Part shown: positions 1-5,992 of the stretch, in pieces
How positions within the stretch are numbered: the stretch's first letter is position 1
How the letters are laid out: each line of letters starts with the position of its first letter
Assembly: GCA_025927795.1 (NCBI GenBank)
Contig: JAICKT010000171.1
Span: forward strand, 1 to 9,168
Length of the DNA stretch: 9,168 nucleotides
Reading direction: 5' to 3'
From: Parafilimonas sp.
GTDB taxonomy: Bacteria; Bacteroidota; Bacteroidia; Chitinophagales; Chitinophagaceae
Notes under the pieces: generated by a model
What the model saw: only the letters and a program-made list of their open reading frames with translations
Databases searched by the model: none
What the model was told of the DNA's origin: nothing
Translations under genes and position numbers: made by a program

Positions 1-2
1 CA

Positions 3-584
3 GTTCCGCATAAAGAAGCATATATAAAAGCATCAAAAGATGTTTTAGATATACAGGTTGAAACAATCAAGCAAACAAATCCAAATATTTCGCAGGAAGA
101 AATTCGCCACATAACTTATACAAAAGGTGCGGTGAGCGTTATCATTTATCATCAATGTTTAAACGAAGCCGCCAATGCGCAAATGCGGGAAGTTTTGTTT
201 TTGATTGGAAGCTTGTATCAATTAGGCAATGATATTTTTGATTTGTATAAAGATGTGCGTGATAATATTTATACGCTGATAAATACTTGTGATGATTTTG
301 TTCAGTTTAAAAAAGATTTTATTGAACGCATCAAATTTCAAAACGAAAAAATTTATGCATTGCCTTATGCAAAAAAAGACAAAGAAGATTTTTGTATCGT
401 AATGAATACAATTAATGCAAGAAGTTTAGTGGCAATTGACCAGTTCATCAACACACAAAAAAAATATGGAAGTAAGGTTGATTGGTGGAAACTCGAAAGA
501 AAAGAAATGATTGTTGATATGGAAAAGAAAAGAAACATTTTAAAGTGGTTGAAATATGTTTTTAAACTCCCAGCTATACAGTAA
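3..584 (+). CDS. Class I isoprenoid synthase-like protein (squalene/phytoene synthase type), 3' part
   Basis: The reading frame is open from the left edge (first full codon at 3) to the TAA at 582-584, giving 193 residues, so the true start lies outside the window. A GTG at 132 is possible but would remove conserved-looking sequence, and the frame upstream has no stop. The protein is all-helical in character. Its key segment, QLGNDIFDLYKD, is encoded up to about 254. It aligns with the second metal-binding motif of phytoene synthases (QLxNxxxDxxxD) and also fits a relaxed NSE-type triad of class I terpene synthases (NDxxDxxxD). A basic residue and an Ile-Tyr follow, as in phytoene synthases. 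From family knowledge, such enzymes bind a Mg-diphosphate cluster and ionise isoprenyl diphosphates in the cytosol. The first Asp-rich motif would lie upstream, outside the window. The downstream neighbour has a class II cyclase-like motif, which fits a terpene role. The family call is moderately sure; substrate and product are unknown. Confidence 0.6.
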   Translation, partial: VPHKEAYIKASKDVLDIQVETIKQTNPNISQEEIRHITYTKGAVSVIIYHQCLNEAANAQMREVLFLIGSLYQLGNDIFDLYKDVRDNIYTLINTCDDFVQFKKDFIERIKFQNEKIYALPYAKKDKEDFCIVMNTINARSLVAIDQFINTQKKYGSKVDWWKLERKEMIVDMEKKRNILKWLKYVFKLPAIQ

Positions 585-615
585 TTTTTGACGTTTGATT
601 TCAATTGTACTGTTT

Positions 616-704
616 GAACGTCATGTCGAGGTAACGAGACATCTCTGCAATTTTTTGAGGTTAAAATAACTTAAGAGATTTCTCCTATCGTCGAAATGAC
701 GCTC
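616..704. repeat. Imperfect inverted repeat, dispersed REP/MITE-like element
   Basis: Two 32-nt arms (616-647 and 673-704) are reverse complements at 24 of 32 positions, separated by 25 nt. The core words are GAACGTCATGTCGA on the left and TCGAAATGACG on the right, with GAGACATCTC/GAGATTTCTC on the inner side. From memory, the GTCATTTCGA...GAGAAATCTC combination recurs between genes in many Bacteroidota genomes, so this is probably one copy of a dispersed palindromic element. It lies in the 157-bp gap between the isoprenoid-synthase-like gene and the DADDT protein. No T-run follows it, so it is not a typical intrinsic terminator. No second copy was found in the window. Confidence 0.65.
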
Positions 705-741
705 TGATAACATTTATATAAACTGACTTGATAATTCAGCA

Positions 742-1899
742 ATGAAGCGAAATTTGTTTTTGATACTTTTATTGTTTTTTTCTTCTCAATCTTTTTGTCA
801 AAAAAATGATTCACTCATTCATGCTTTATTATTGAATATTGAATCAATGCAGGTAAAACAGGATGGAGAATTTTATGCAGGTGAGTTTCCATCTTTCCGT
901 GAATGTGGTGGCGCTCCGCACAACTATCAGCCGGATAATAATATTTTTTATACTGCAGTGGCTGCATTTACATTGAGAAACATGTTGCCTTATCTAAATG
1001 CAGATGATAAGGTAATCGCTGAAAAAATTATTGCCAACATTCAAAAAATTTACCCGCTGTTTCGCAATAAACATGGTTATCCTTATTATGGTTTTTGGGC
1101 AACGAACGACCCGATTATGCCGCATACTTATTTCTATAAATATTTAAAACAAATTTTTGGGCAGGGTGAAGATGCAGATGATACGGTTATTATTTTAATG
1201 ACGAATAAAAATAATGATGATGATAATCTTGTTTTAAAACAACGATTGCAAGCAGTTGCCAATTTATCAAAACAGAAAATTATTTCAACCTATAAAAAGT
1301 ATCAACACATTCCGGCATATAGTACCTATCTCGGAAGCCGCACCGTACCCGATTTTGACTTCGCCGTTCAATGCAATATTTTATATTTTGTTTTAGATAA
1401 AAAGTTGCATTTTGTAAAACAGGATAGCGCAACACTGCATATCATTACAGAAATGGTTCGCAATCGTGAATACATGAAAACGCCTGTTTATATTTCGCCT
1501 TATTATGTGCGTTCATCTATTTTAATTTATCATGTTGTGCGATTAATGAGCGCATTTCATATTCCTGAATTGGAAGTTTATAAGCAGCAATTAATTGATG
1601 ATGCGCAAAAAGAATTTGCATCAAGCACAAATGTGATGGATAAAATTTTATTAAGCACATCGTTAATGCGACTTGGCGCAAAACCAGAACTGCCGCCGTT
1701 TACATCTATCAATGGATTTGAAAATTCAAACCAAAAACAATTTGTTTTTTTCCAGGCGAGAGCTGCGTACTCATACCCAACTCCGCTTAAACAAATGATG
1801 CTGCATTTTAGTTACATCAATTATTATTTTTATTGCCCTGCGTACTATAAAATTTTATGGCTGGAGAATTTGGTGTGGCAAACGCACACAAATAATTAA
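742..1899 (+). CDS. Exported protein with a class II terpene-cyclase-like DADDT motif
   Basis: The protein has 385 residues. Residues 1-19 form a signal peptide (MKR, then a Leu/Phe-rich core) with probable cleavage after SQSFC, before Gln20. The Cys is preceded by Phe, so it is a poor lipobox. The mature part is rich in aromatic residues and helical in character. At residues 144-148 it carries DADDT followed by VIIL, which matches the DxDDTA signature of squalene-hopene cyclase and other class II cyclases, where the middle Asp protonates the substrate. A later VPDFDFAVQCNILYF stretch (202-216) resembles the Asp...Asn-x-Leu helix starts of alpha/alpha-barrel prenyltransferase and squalene-oxidase repeats. 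No QW repeats were recognised, and 385 residues is well short of the roughly 600 of full cyclases, so a single alpha/alpha barrel is likely. The gene follows an isoprenoid-synthase-like gene on the same strand after 157 bp. Its stop overlaps the stop of the opposing ThuA-like gene. No Shine-Dalgarno sequence is seen. The CDS is certain; the cyclase relationship is tentative, and export is odd for an enzyme using isoprenyl diphosphates. Confidence 0.6.
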   Translation: MKRNLFLILLLFFSSQSFCQKNDSLIHALLLNIESMQVKQDGEFYAGEFPSFRECGGAPHNYQPDNNIFYTAVAAFTLRNMLPYLNADDKVIAEKIIANIQKIYPLFRNKHGYPYYGFWATNDPIMPHTYFYKYLKQIFGQGEDADDTVIILMTNKNNDDDNLVLKQRLQAVANLSKQKIISTYKKYQHIPAYSTYLGSRTVPDFDFAVQCNILYFVLDKKLHFVKQDSATLHIITEMVRNREYMKTPVYISPYYVRSSILIYHVVRLMSAFHIPELEVYKQQLIDDAQKEFASSTNVMDKILLSTSLMRLGAKPELPPFTSINGFENSNQKQFVFFQARAAYSYPTPLKQMMLHFSYINYYFYCPAYYKILWLENLVWQTHTNN

Positions 1900-2735
1900 T
1901 CTATTTTTTTTCCACCCAGCCACAACAACGCATTTATAATAAGCGTATCCTGCTCCGGGCTTTGAAATGTTGAGGAGAGCTGACGATTCGTTCCGCCATC
2001 ATAATCCATATCATTATGACCCATGTTCATGTACACCATTTTGTATTTTGTATTCGTCCAAACAACCGGGTAATATCCGCTGTGCCATATCTCACTTTGC
2101 TTCGGTCCGTTGCCTAATGGAAAACTGCTTGAATCAATTGATAAAAGAATTTTTATATCAGGATTTTGCCGTAAATCTTTTTCCCAACGATACCATTCAT
2201 TCGGCGCAGATTTAAATGTCTCCGGTAAATTTTTAGTAACAGGCGATGTTTTATCTTCTGCTCTTAATATCGCTGAAGTTGGATGCCATGTATTGCTCAC
2301 ATATTGTCCTGCACCGATAAATTCATTATGATACCAATCCCAGTTTTGCGGATACTTAGAAGGCGTTAATGCAAACGCTGAAAAATGAAAGCCTAACCAT
2401 GCGCCACCATGCTTCATATATTTTTCAAAAGCGATTCTTTGCAATGAATCATCCGGTCGTGTATCTAAAAAAATCACAACATTATAATTCGAAAGAAAAG
2501 AATCATTCATATTATTCCAATCATTTGTGGAATCATAAGTGAAATGATATTGTGCACCCATTTTTGGAAACCATTTGTTCGCTTCATGCACAAAACTGAT
2601 ATGTGTTAAATCATCTTTGGCGGTATAAAAAGCAATTACTTTAAATGGTTTTGTTTGCGCATTTACATCACTGCATAAAAAAACAAAAACTATCAGGCTG
2701 CTGATAGTTTTTAAAATGTGTTTAAAAATCCGCAT
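1896..2735 (-). CDS. Exported ThuA-like domain protein
   Basis: This 279-residue protein begins with a signal peptide (residues 1-26, ending SDVNA before Gln27, the Ala-Gln junction typical of Bacteroidota), so it is probably periplasmic. The rest fits a ThuA-like, class I glutamine-amidotransferase-like fold. It shows a first beta strand KVIAFY at 32-37, VVIFLD at 86-91, GGAWLGFH at 110-117 (equivalent to the family GGGxxGxH turn), NEWY at 179-182, PVVWTNTKYKMVYMNMGH at 223-240 and a closing NALLWLGG at 268-275. Family members are linked to sugar metabolism (trehalose utilisation in rhizobia) and are often fused or adjacent to glycoside-active proteins in Bacteroidota. The reaction is unknown, and the substrate cannot be read here. 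The start is 19 bp downstream of the response regulator stop, so co-transcription is likely. The 3' end overlaps the convergent + strand gene by 4 bp. A terminator-like hairpin lies within codons 8-17. Confidence 0.85.
   Translation of the reverse strand: MRIFKHILKTISSLIVFVFLCSDVNAQTKPFKVIAFYTAKDDLTHISFVHEANKWFPKMGAQYHFTYDSTNDWNNMNDSFLSNYNVVIFLDTRPDDSLQRIAFEKYMKHGGAWLGFHFSAFALTPSKYPQNWDWYHNEFIGAGQYVSNTWHPTSAILRAEDKTSPVTKNLPETFKSAPNEWYRWEKDLRQNPDIKILLSIDSSSFPLGNGPKQSEIWHSGYYPVVWTNTKYKMVYMNMGHNDMDYDGGTNRQLSSTFQSPEQDTLIINALLWLGGKKID
2677..2712 (-). terminator. Terminator-like hairpin inside the signal-peptide codons of the ThuA-like gene
   Basis: On the minus strand a perfect 12-bp stem (AAAAACTATCAG / CTGATAGTTTTT, arms 2712-2701 and 2696-2685) with a 4-nt CAGC loop runs straight into G then seven T (2683-2677). 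The stem plus U-tract layout is that of an intrinsic terminator, but the stem has only three G-C pairs and lies within codons 8-17 of the coding region. It could attenuate read-through from the response regulator, shape the 5' end of the mRNA, or be chance in an AT-rich signal-peptide region. Confidence 0.35.
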
Positions 2736-2754
2736 TTATTTTTTTGCGGTAAAT

Positions 2755-3138
2755 CTAATTCAGTAATTCTTTAATTGACTTATATAAATTTTCTTTTGTA
2801 AAAGGTTTTTCCAAAAATTTGTCTGCGCCATTATCGAGCGCTAAATCTTTGGCAGCACCGGCGTAGCCCGATATCATTACAATCTTTACATCAGGGTGGT
2901 TTTGTTTGATGAAGCTAATAAAATCCACACCCATTCCATCCGGTAATTTATTATCAAGAATAACAACAGAAGGTTTTTCTGCACCCAAATATTCTTTTGC
3001 AGCCGCAAGACTTTTCACATGGTCAAGCTCCATTTCTTTACCGGTAAGCATAATATTTAGTATTAAACACATATCGCCTTCATCCTCCACAATCAATACT
3101 TTTTTTGCATCAGTTTTCTGTACGGTAGTCTGTAACAT
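2755..3138 (-). CDS. Receiver-only response regulator
   Basis: The start was chosen at the ATG at 3138 (MLQTTVQK...), giving 127 residues. An in-frame start at 3231 would add 31 residues with no receiver character and would cover the palindrome and promoter-like boxes. The receiver domain is complete. The first strand, KVLIVEDE, carries the acidic pair Glu18-Asp19. The phospho-acceptor is Asp62 (VVILDNKLPDG), the switch Ser is Ser90 (VMISGYAG), and the conserved Lys is Lys111 (FLEKPF). Nothing follows the domain, so there is no DNA-binding or enzymatic output. It probably acts as a phosphorelay or protein-interaction module in the cytosol. No sensor kinase is in the window, so the partner is unknown. 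It is followed after 19 bp by the ThuA-like gene and is divergent from the permease gene across a 122-bp spacer. Confidence 0.92.
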   Translation of the reverse strand: MLQTTVQKTDAKKVLIVEDEGDMCLILNIMLTGKEMELDHVKSLAAAKEYLGAEKPSVVILDNKLPDGMGVDFISFIKQNHPDVKIVMISGYAGAAKDLALDNGADKFLEKPFTKENLYKSIKELLN

Positions 3139-3173
3139 AAATTTGGTTTTTAAGATTCTTGCAATTCGTTTGC

Positions 3174-3201
3174 CAAATATTTGCGTAATTACGCACACAA
3201 A
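3174..3201 (-). promoter_or_regulatory. Candidate Bacteroidota-type promoter for the response regulator/ThuA pair
   Basis: Reading the minus strand, a TTTG box (3201-3198) is followed after 16 nt by AATATTTG (3181-3174). The Bacteroidota sigma factor consensus is TTTG around -33 and TAnnTTTG around -7, so the second box has one mismatch and the spacing is slightly short. Transcription would begin near 3168, about 30 nt before the ATG at 3138. The boxes were matched by eye only. Confidence 0.35.
3182..3195. promoter_or_regulatory. Perfect 14-bp palindrome in a divergent intergenic region, possible operator
   Basis: TGCGTAATTACGCA is a perfect two-fold palindrome in the 122-bp spacer between the divergent response regulator and permease genes. 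It occupies the spacer between the two promoter-like boxes described at 3174-3201, where a dimeric repressor could block transcription. The regulator is unknown. The receiver-only protein encoded next door has no DNA-binding domain and cannot be the binder. Confidence 0.45.
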
Positions 3202-3260
3202 GTATTCAATTATCAAATTGTTTATTTTCACTCAATAAAATTTAACACAAACCAATCTGC

Positions 3261-4988
3261 ATGGGTAATTCATTATTTCGTACAAAAAATATTGATAAAA
3301 TTTTGCGTGATGCTGAAACTATGGCGGAAGACCCGCATGCAGGCGCTGGTCTTAAGCGTGTGCTTACTTTGCGCGATTTAACTTTTTTTGGAATTGCTGC
3401 AATCATTGGTGCAGGCAGTTTTAGTAGCCTGGGGCAAGCTTGTTATAATGGTGGTCCCGGTGTGGTTATTCTTTTTATAATCTGTGCAGTTGCCTGTGGT
3501 TTTACAGCGCTATGTTATTCTGAATTTGCAAGCCGCATTCCTGTTGCGGGCAGTGCATATACTTATGCTTATGCATCTTTCGGGGAATTGTTTGCGTGGA
3601 TAATCGGCTGGGCACTTATCATGGAATATTCTATCGGCAATATTTATGTTGCATTTTCATGGAGCGATTATTTTACTTTGTTTATGAGCCGCATTGGCAT
3701 TCATATTCCTGATTATTTAACATGCAGTTACATGGAAGCGCATGGCGCTGTTGTTGAGAATGCAAACGCTGTTGCATCAACCCTTACATCATCAACACAA
3801 GAATTAATTAACGCATGGAATCATGCGCCGGTGATTGGCGGCTTAAGAATTATTTTCGATATGCCTGCACTGATAATTTGTGTGTTGATAACATCACTTG
3901 TGTATGTTGGCGTAAAAGAATCGAGAAACTTCAGCAACATTATGGTGATTCTAAAATTGTGCATTATTGTGTTGGTAATTGCTGTTGGGGCTTACTATGT
4001 TAATCCTGAAAACTGGACACCGTTAAACAGTGCTGGTGTGCGTTCATTTATGCCGAATGGATTTAGTGGTGTGATGCGTGCGGTGAGTGGTGTGTTCTTC
4101 GCATATATTGGCTTTGATGCAATAAGTGTAATGGCAGAAGAAAGTAAAAATCCGCAACGCGATTTGCCGCGCAGCATGATTCTTTCTTTAGTGATCTGTA
4201 CTGTAATTTATATTTTGCTTACGCTTGTTTTAACCGGCGTTGTGAGCTATGAAAAATTTAATAACGTTGGCGACCCGCTTGCAAAAATTTTCCAGGAAAG
4301 CGGCAATGGATGGATGCAATTTTTAGTTTCAATGGCGGCAGTAATTGCAATGACGAGCGTGTTACTTGTTTTTCAAATGGGGCAACCAAGAATTTGGATG
4401 AGTATGAGCCGCGATGGTTTATTGCCTTCACGTTTTGAAAAAATCCATCCGAAATATCAAACACCATCTTTTGCAACAATTGTTACAGGTTTGGTTGTTG
4501 GCATTCCGCTTTTATTTACCGATAAAGTTTTTGTGCTTGATTTTACCAGCATTGCAACATTGTTTGCATTTGTGTTGGTTTGCGGCGGTGTATTGCTCAT
4601 TCCGCGCAAAGAAAAAGTTTCGGGCAGATTTTCGATTCCGTATATCAATGGAAAAATTATTTTTCCTGCAATTGTTGCTGTTGCCTTAATAATACTTCAA
4701 CTGGCAAACAAAAATTATATCAGCAACTTGTTTCAAATAACAGAAGACAATGCTTCATTAAATGTTTCAACCATTATTTTTTGGATTGTACTCATATTGC
4801 TTGCAATTATTTCATTGTTTAAAAACTGGTCGCTTATTCCGTTATTAGGTTTATCAAGTTGTTTGTATTTATTAACCGGAATGACCGGTGAAAACTGGGC
4901 ATGGTTTGCATCATGGCTTGCAATTGGGTTGATTATTTATTTTATGTACGGATACAGAAAGAGCAAATTGAATGCTGCCTCCGTTTAA
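3261..4988 (+). CDS. APC superfamily amino acid permease, cationic amino acid transporter (CAT) type
   Basis: This 575-residue inner-membrane protein has about 13-14 hydrophobic segments. The cytosolic N terminus ends in LKRVLTLRDL, then TM1 carries GIAAIIGAGSFSSLGQA (44-60), the broken-helix substrate motif of APC carriers. TM2 is followed by YSEFASRIPVAGSAYTYAY (86-104). The TM6 hallmark FFAYIGFDAISVMAEESKNP (279-298) and the TM8-9 loop hallmark GQPRIWMSMSRDGLLP (374-389) are those of the CAT family, which moves amino acids with or without protons. The specific substrate cannot be read from sequence. A hydrophilic loop of about 45 residues (151-196) after the third hydrophobic segment is longer than in compact bacterial CAT proteins such as GkApcT. 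The start gives the usual MxxxLFRTKxxDKIL-type Bacteroidota N terminus. The gene is divergent from the response regulator and stands alone, ending before a bidirectional terminator. Confidence 0.93.
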   Translation: MGNSLFRTKNIDKILRDAETMAEDPHAGAGLKRVLTLRDLTFFGIAAIIGAGSFSSLGQACYNGGPGVVILFIICAVACGFTALCYSEFASRIPVAGSAYTYAYASFGELFAWIIGWALIMEYSIGNIYVAFSWSDYFTLFMSRIGIHIPDYLTCSYMEAHGAVVENANAVASTLTSSTQELINAWNHAPVIGGLRIIFDMPALIICVLITSLVYVGVKESRNFSNIMVILKLCIIVLVIAVGAYYVNPENWTPLNSAGVRSFMPNGFSGVMRAVSGVFFAYIGFDAISVMAEESKNPQRDLPRSMILSLVICTVIYILLTLVLTGVVSYEKFNNVGDPLAKIFQESGNGWMQFLVSMAAVIAMTSVLLVFQMGQPRIWMSMSRDGLLPSRFEKIHPKYQTPSFATIVTGLVVGIPLLFTDKVFVLDFTSIATLFAFVLVCGGVLLIPRKEKVSGRFSIPYINGKIIFPAIVAVALIILQLANKNYISNLFQITEDNASLNVSTIIFWIVLILLAIISLFKNWSLIPLLGLSSCLYLLTGMTGENWAWFASWLAIGLIIYFMYGYRKSKLNAASV

Positions 4989-5010
4989 TTTATTAGCTAT
5001 AAAATATTGC

Positions 5011-5040
5011 ACAAAAAAAACTGCTGTAACCAGCAGTTTT
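5011..5040. terminator. Bidirectional intrinsic terminator between convergent genes
   Basis: A 10-bp perfect stem (AAAACTGCTG at 5017-5026, CAGCAGTTTT at 5031-5040) encloses a TAAC loop. On the minus strand the stem runs into eight T followed by GT, a strong U-tract that would end the 165-residue gene stopping at 5062. On the + strand it ends in four T, then AAATT, a weaker signal that would serve the permease gene ending at 4988. Confidence 0.85.
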
Positions 5041-5061
5041 AAATTGATTATGAAGTTTTTT

Positions 5062-5559
5062 TTATTCTGCAATTTCCGTATTGTAAACCCGTATATTTTC
5101 TACAGATGAATTCATTAAGGAAGTGCCCACATTGCGTAAAATGACTTTTGCTTTCTCCACAGAAACAGCATCTGCCAGCATAATTAGCAGTGCGCCATAG
5201 TAAGCATGTTCACGCGGCGGTAATGGTTGGGGATTCAGCATTACTTCTTCTCCAAAATTTAAAAATTCAAATTGATAATGCGGGCCAAAGCGATGCGGAT
5301 ACGGCGTGCCACACCAATCATCATCATCATAGCTCATAGATTGAGCGCCGTTTTCAAATAAACTTCTTCCCACCCATTGTAATTCCTGTACAATATTTAA
5401 ATCGTTTACTTTTTTTGCAATTGATTTAATTATCATAGAAGCCATAACATTACGCGTGCCTTCTGAAAGTACAGGACCTTGCGGATGAATCGCATCATAA
5501 ATCGCAGGGTTTAATCTTGCTGCATATTCAAGGAAGGATGTAATAGATGTTAAATTCAT
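5062..5559 (-). CDS. Hypothetical protein with WCGTPYPH and LNPQPLPP motifs
   Basis: I do not recognise a named family for this 165-residue protein. It has no signal peptide or membrane segment, so it is probably cytosolic. The first 75 residues and the last 45 look helical. Between them is a stretch with four consecutive Asp (78-81), WCGTPYPH (82-89), an aromatic FGPHYQFEFL segment (91-100) and the proline-rich LNPQPLPPRE (108-117). I have the impression that an NPQPLPP motif recurs in uncharacterised proteins of several bacterial phyla, but cannot verify this. The conserved-looking Trp-Cys and His residues could bind a metal, which is speculation. The gene is monocistronic: a strong terminator follows its stop and a gene-free region precedes its ATG. 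The reading frame is well supported by its length, stop-terminator spacing and lack of a competing frame. Confidence 0.75.
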   Translation of the reverse strand: MNLTSITSFLEYAARLNPAIYDAIHPQGPVLSEGTRNVMASMIIKSIAKKVNDLNIVQELQWVGRSLFENGAQSMSYDDDDWCGTPYPHRFGPHYQFEFLNFGEEVMLNPQPLPPREHAYYGALLIMLADAVSVEKAKVILRNVGTSLMNSSVENIRVYNTEIAE

Positions 5560-5992
5560 AGTTGATAATTTTTAAAAAATTAAAATGTTTTATTGCATTT
5601 TATAGCAATCGTTTTATTAAAAAAATTAGACGTATTAATTACTTTACAGGCAAACATTTTAGGAAAAATTAGCGATGCAAAAAATTAGTTGTGTTAGCAG
5701 CTTAAAATATTAATAGAATTAAAGATGATTTTATGAAATAGTATTTACCGGGCTTAACCTAAAGAGAGTTTAGCTGAATAAATATTCACTTATTCAAACA
5801 TCCCATACTAAAAATAGATTCCTCTGTAATTTTAAAGTTGCTTCTTATTCATCATTTGTCCACTCATCTTATAAACACAGAACCTCACCTGTAAAACAGT
5901 TTTCGCAAAAGCTTTGTTGAAATAAAAAGGGCACAAAAGATTAGACAAACATTTTCAAAAACCTATATATTTATAAGCTAAAATTTTGCTTT
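5560..5992. other. 433-bp gene-free AT-rich region between divergent genes
   Basis: No credible coding region was found on either strand. It must contain the promoters of the minus-strand 165-residue gene and of the T9SS fibre-like gene. A TATATTTA at 5966-5973 resembles the -7 element TAnnTTTG with one mismatch, but no TTTG at a proper distance was found upstream. A short hairpin (TGAATAA 5775-5781 / TTATTCA 5790-5796, 8-nt loop) is the only other structure seen, and it is weak. Confidence 0.6.

Noticed and set aside
132..584. A GTG start at 132 for the left-edge gene
   Set aside because: The same frame is open back to the left edge with similar helical, charged sequence, so the gene most likely begins outside the window.
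742..801. A lipoprotein signal at Cys19 of the DADDT protein
   Set aside because: The residues before the Cys are Gln-Ser-Phe, a poor lipobox. Cleavage by signal peptidase I before Gln20 fits better.
1967..2331. Two + strand frames opposite the ThuA-like gene
   Set aside because: They are antisense to a recognisable protein and have no domain character of their own.
2755..3231. A longer response regulator starting at 3231
   Set aside because: The extra 31 residues have no receiver character and cover the palindrome and promoter-like boxes. The ATG at 3138 gives a normal N terminus just before KVLIVEDE.
3815..4822. Several short frames on both strands inside the permease gene
   Set aside because: All overlap conserved membrane segments of the permease and have unnatural compositions (Cys- or Arg-rich strings).
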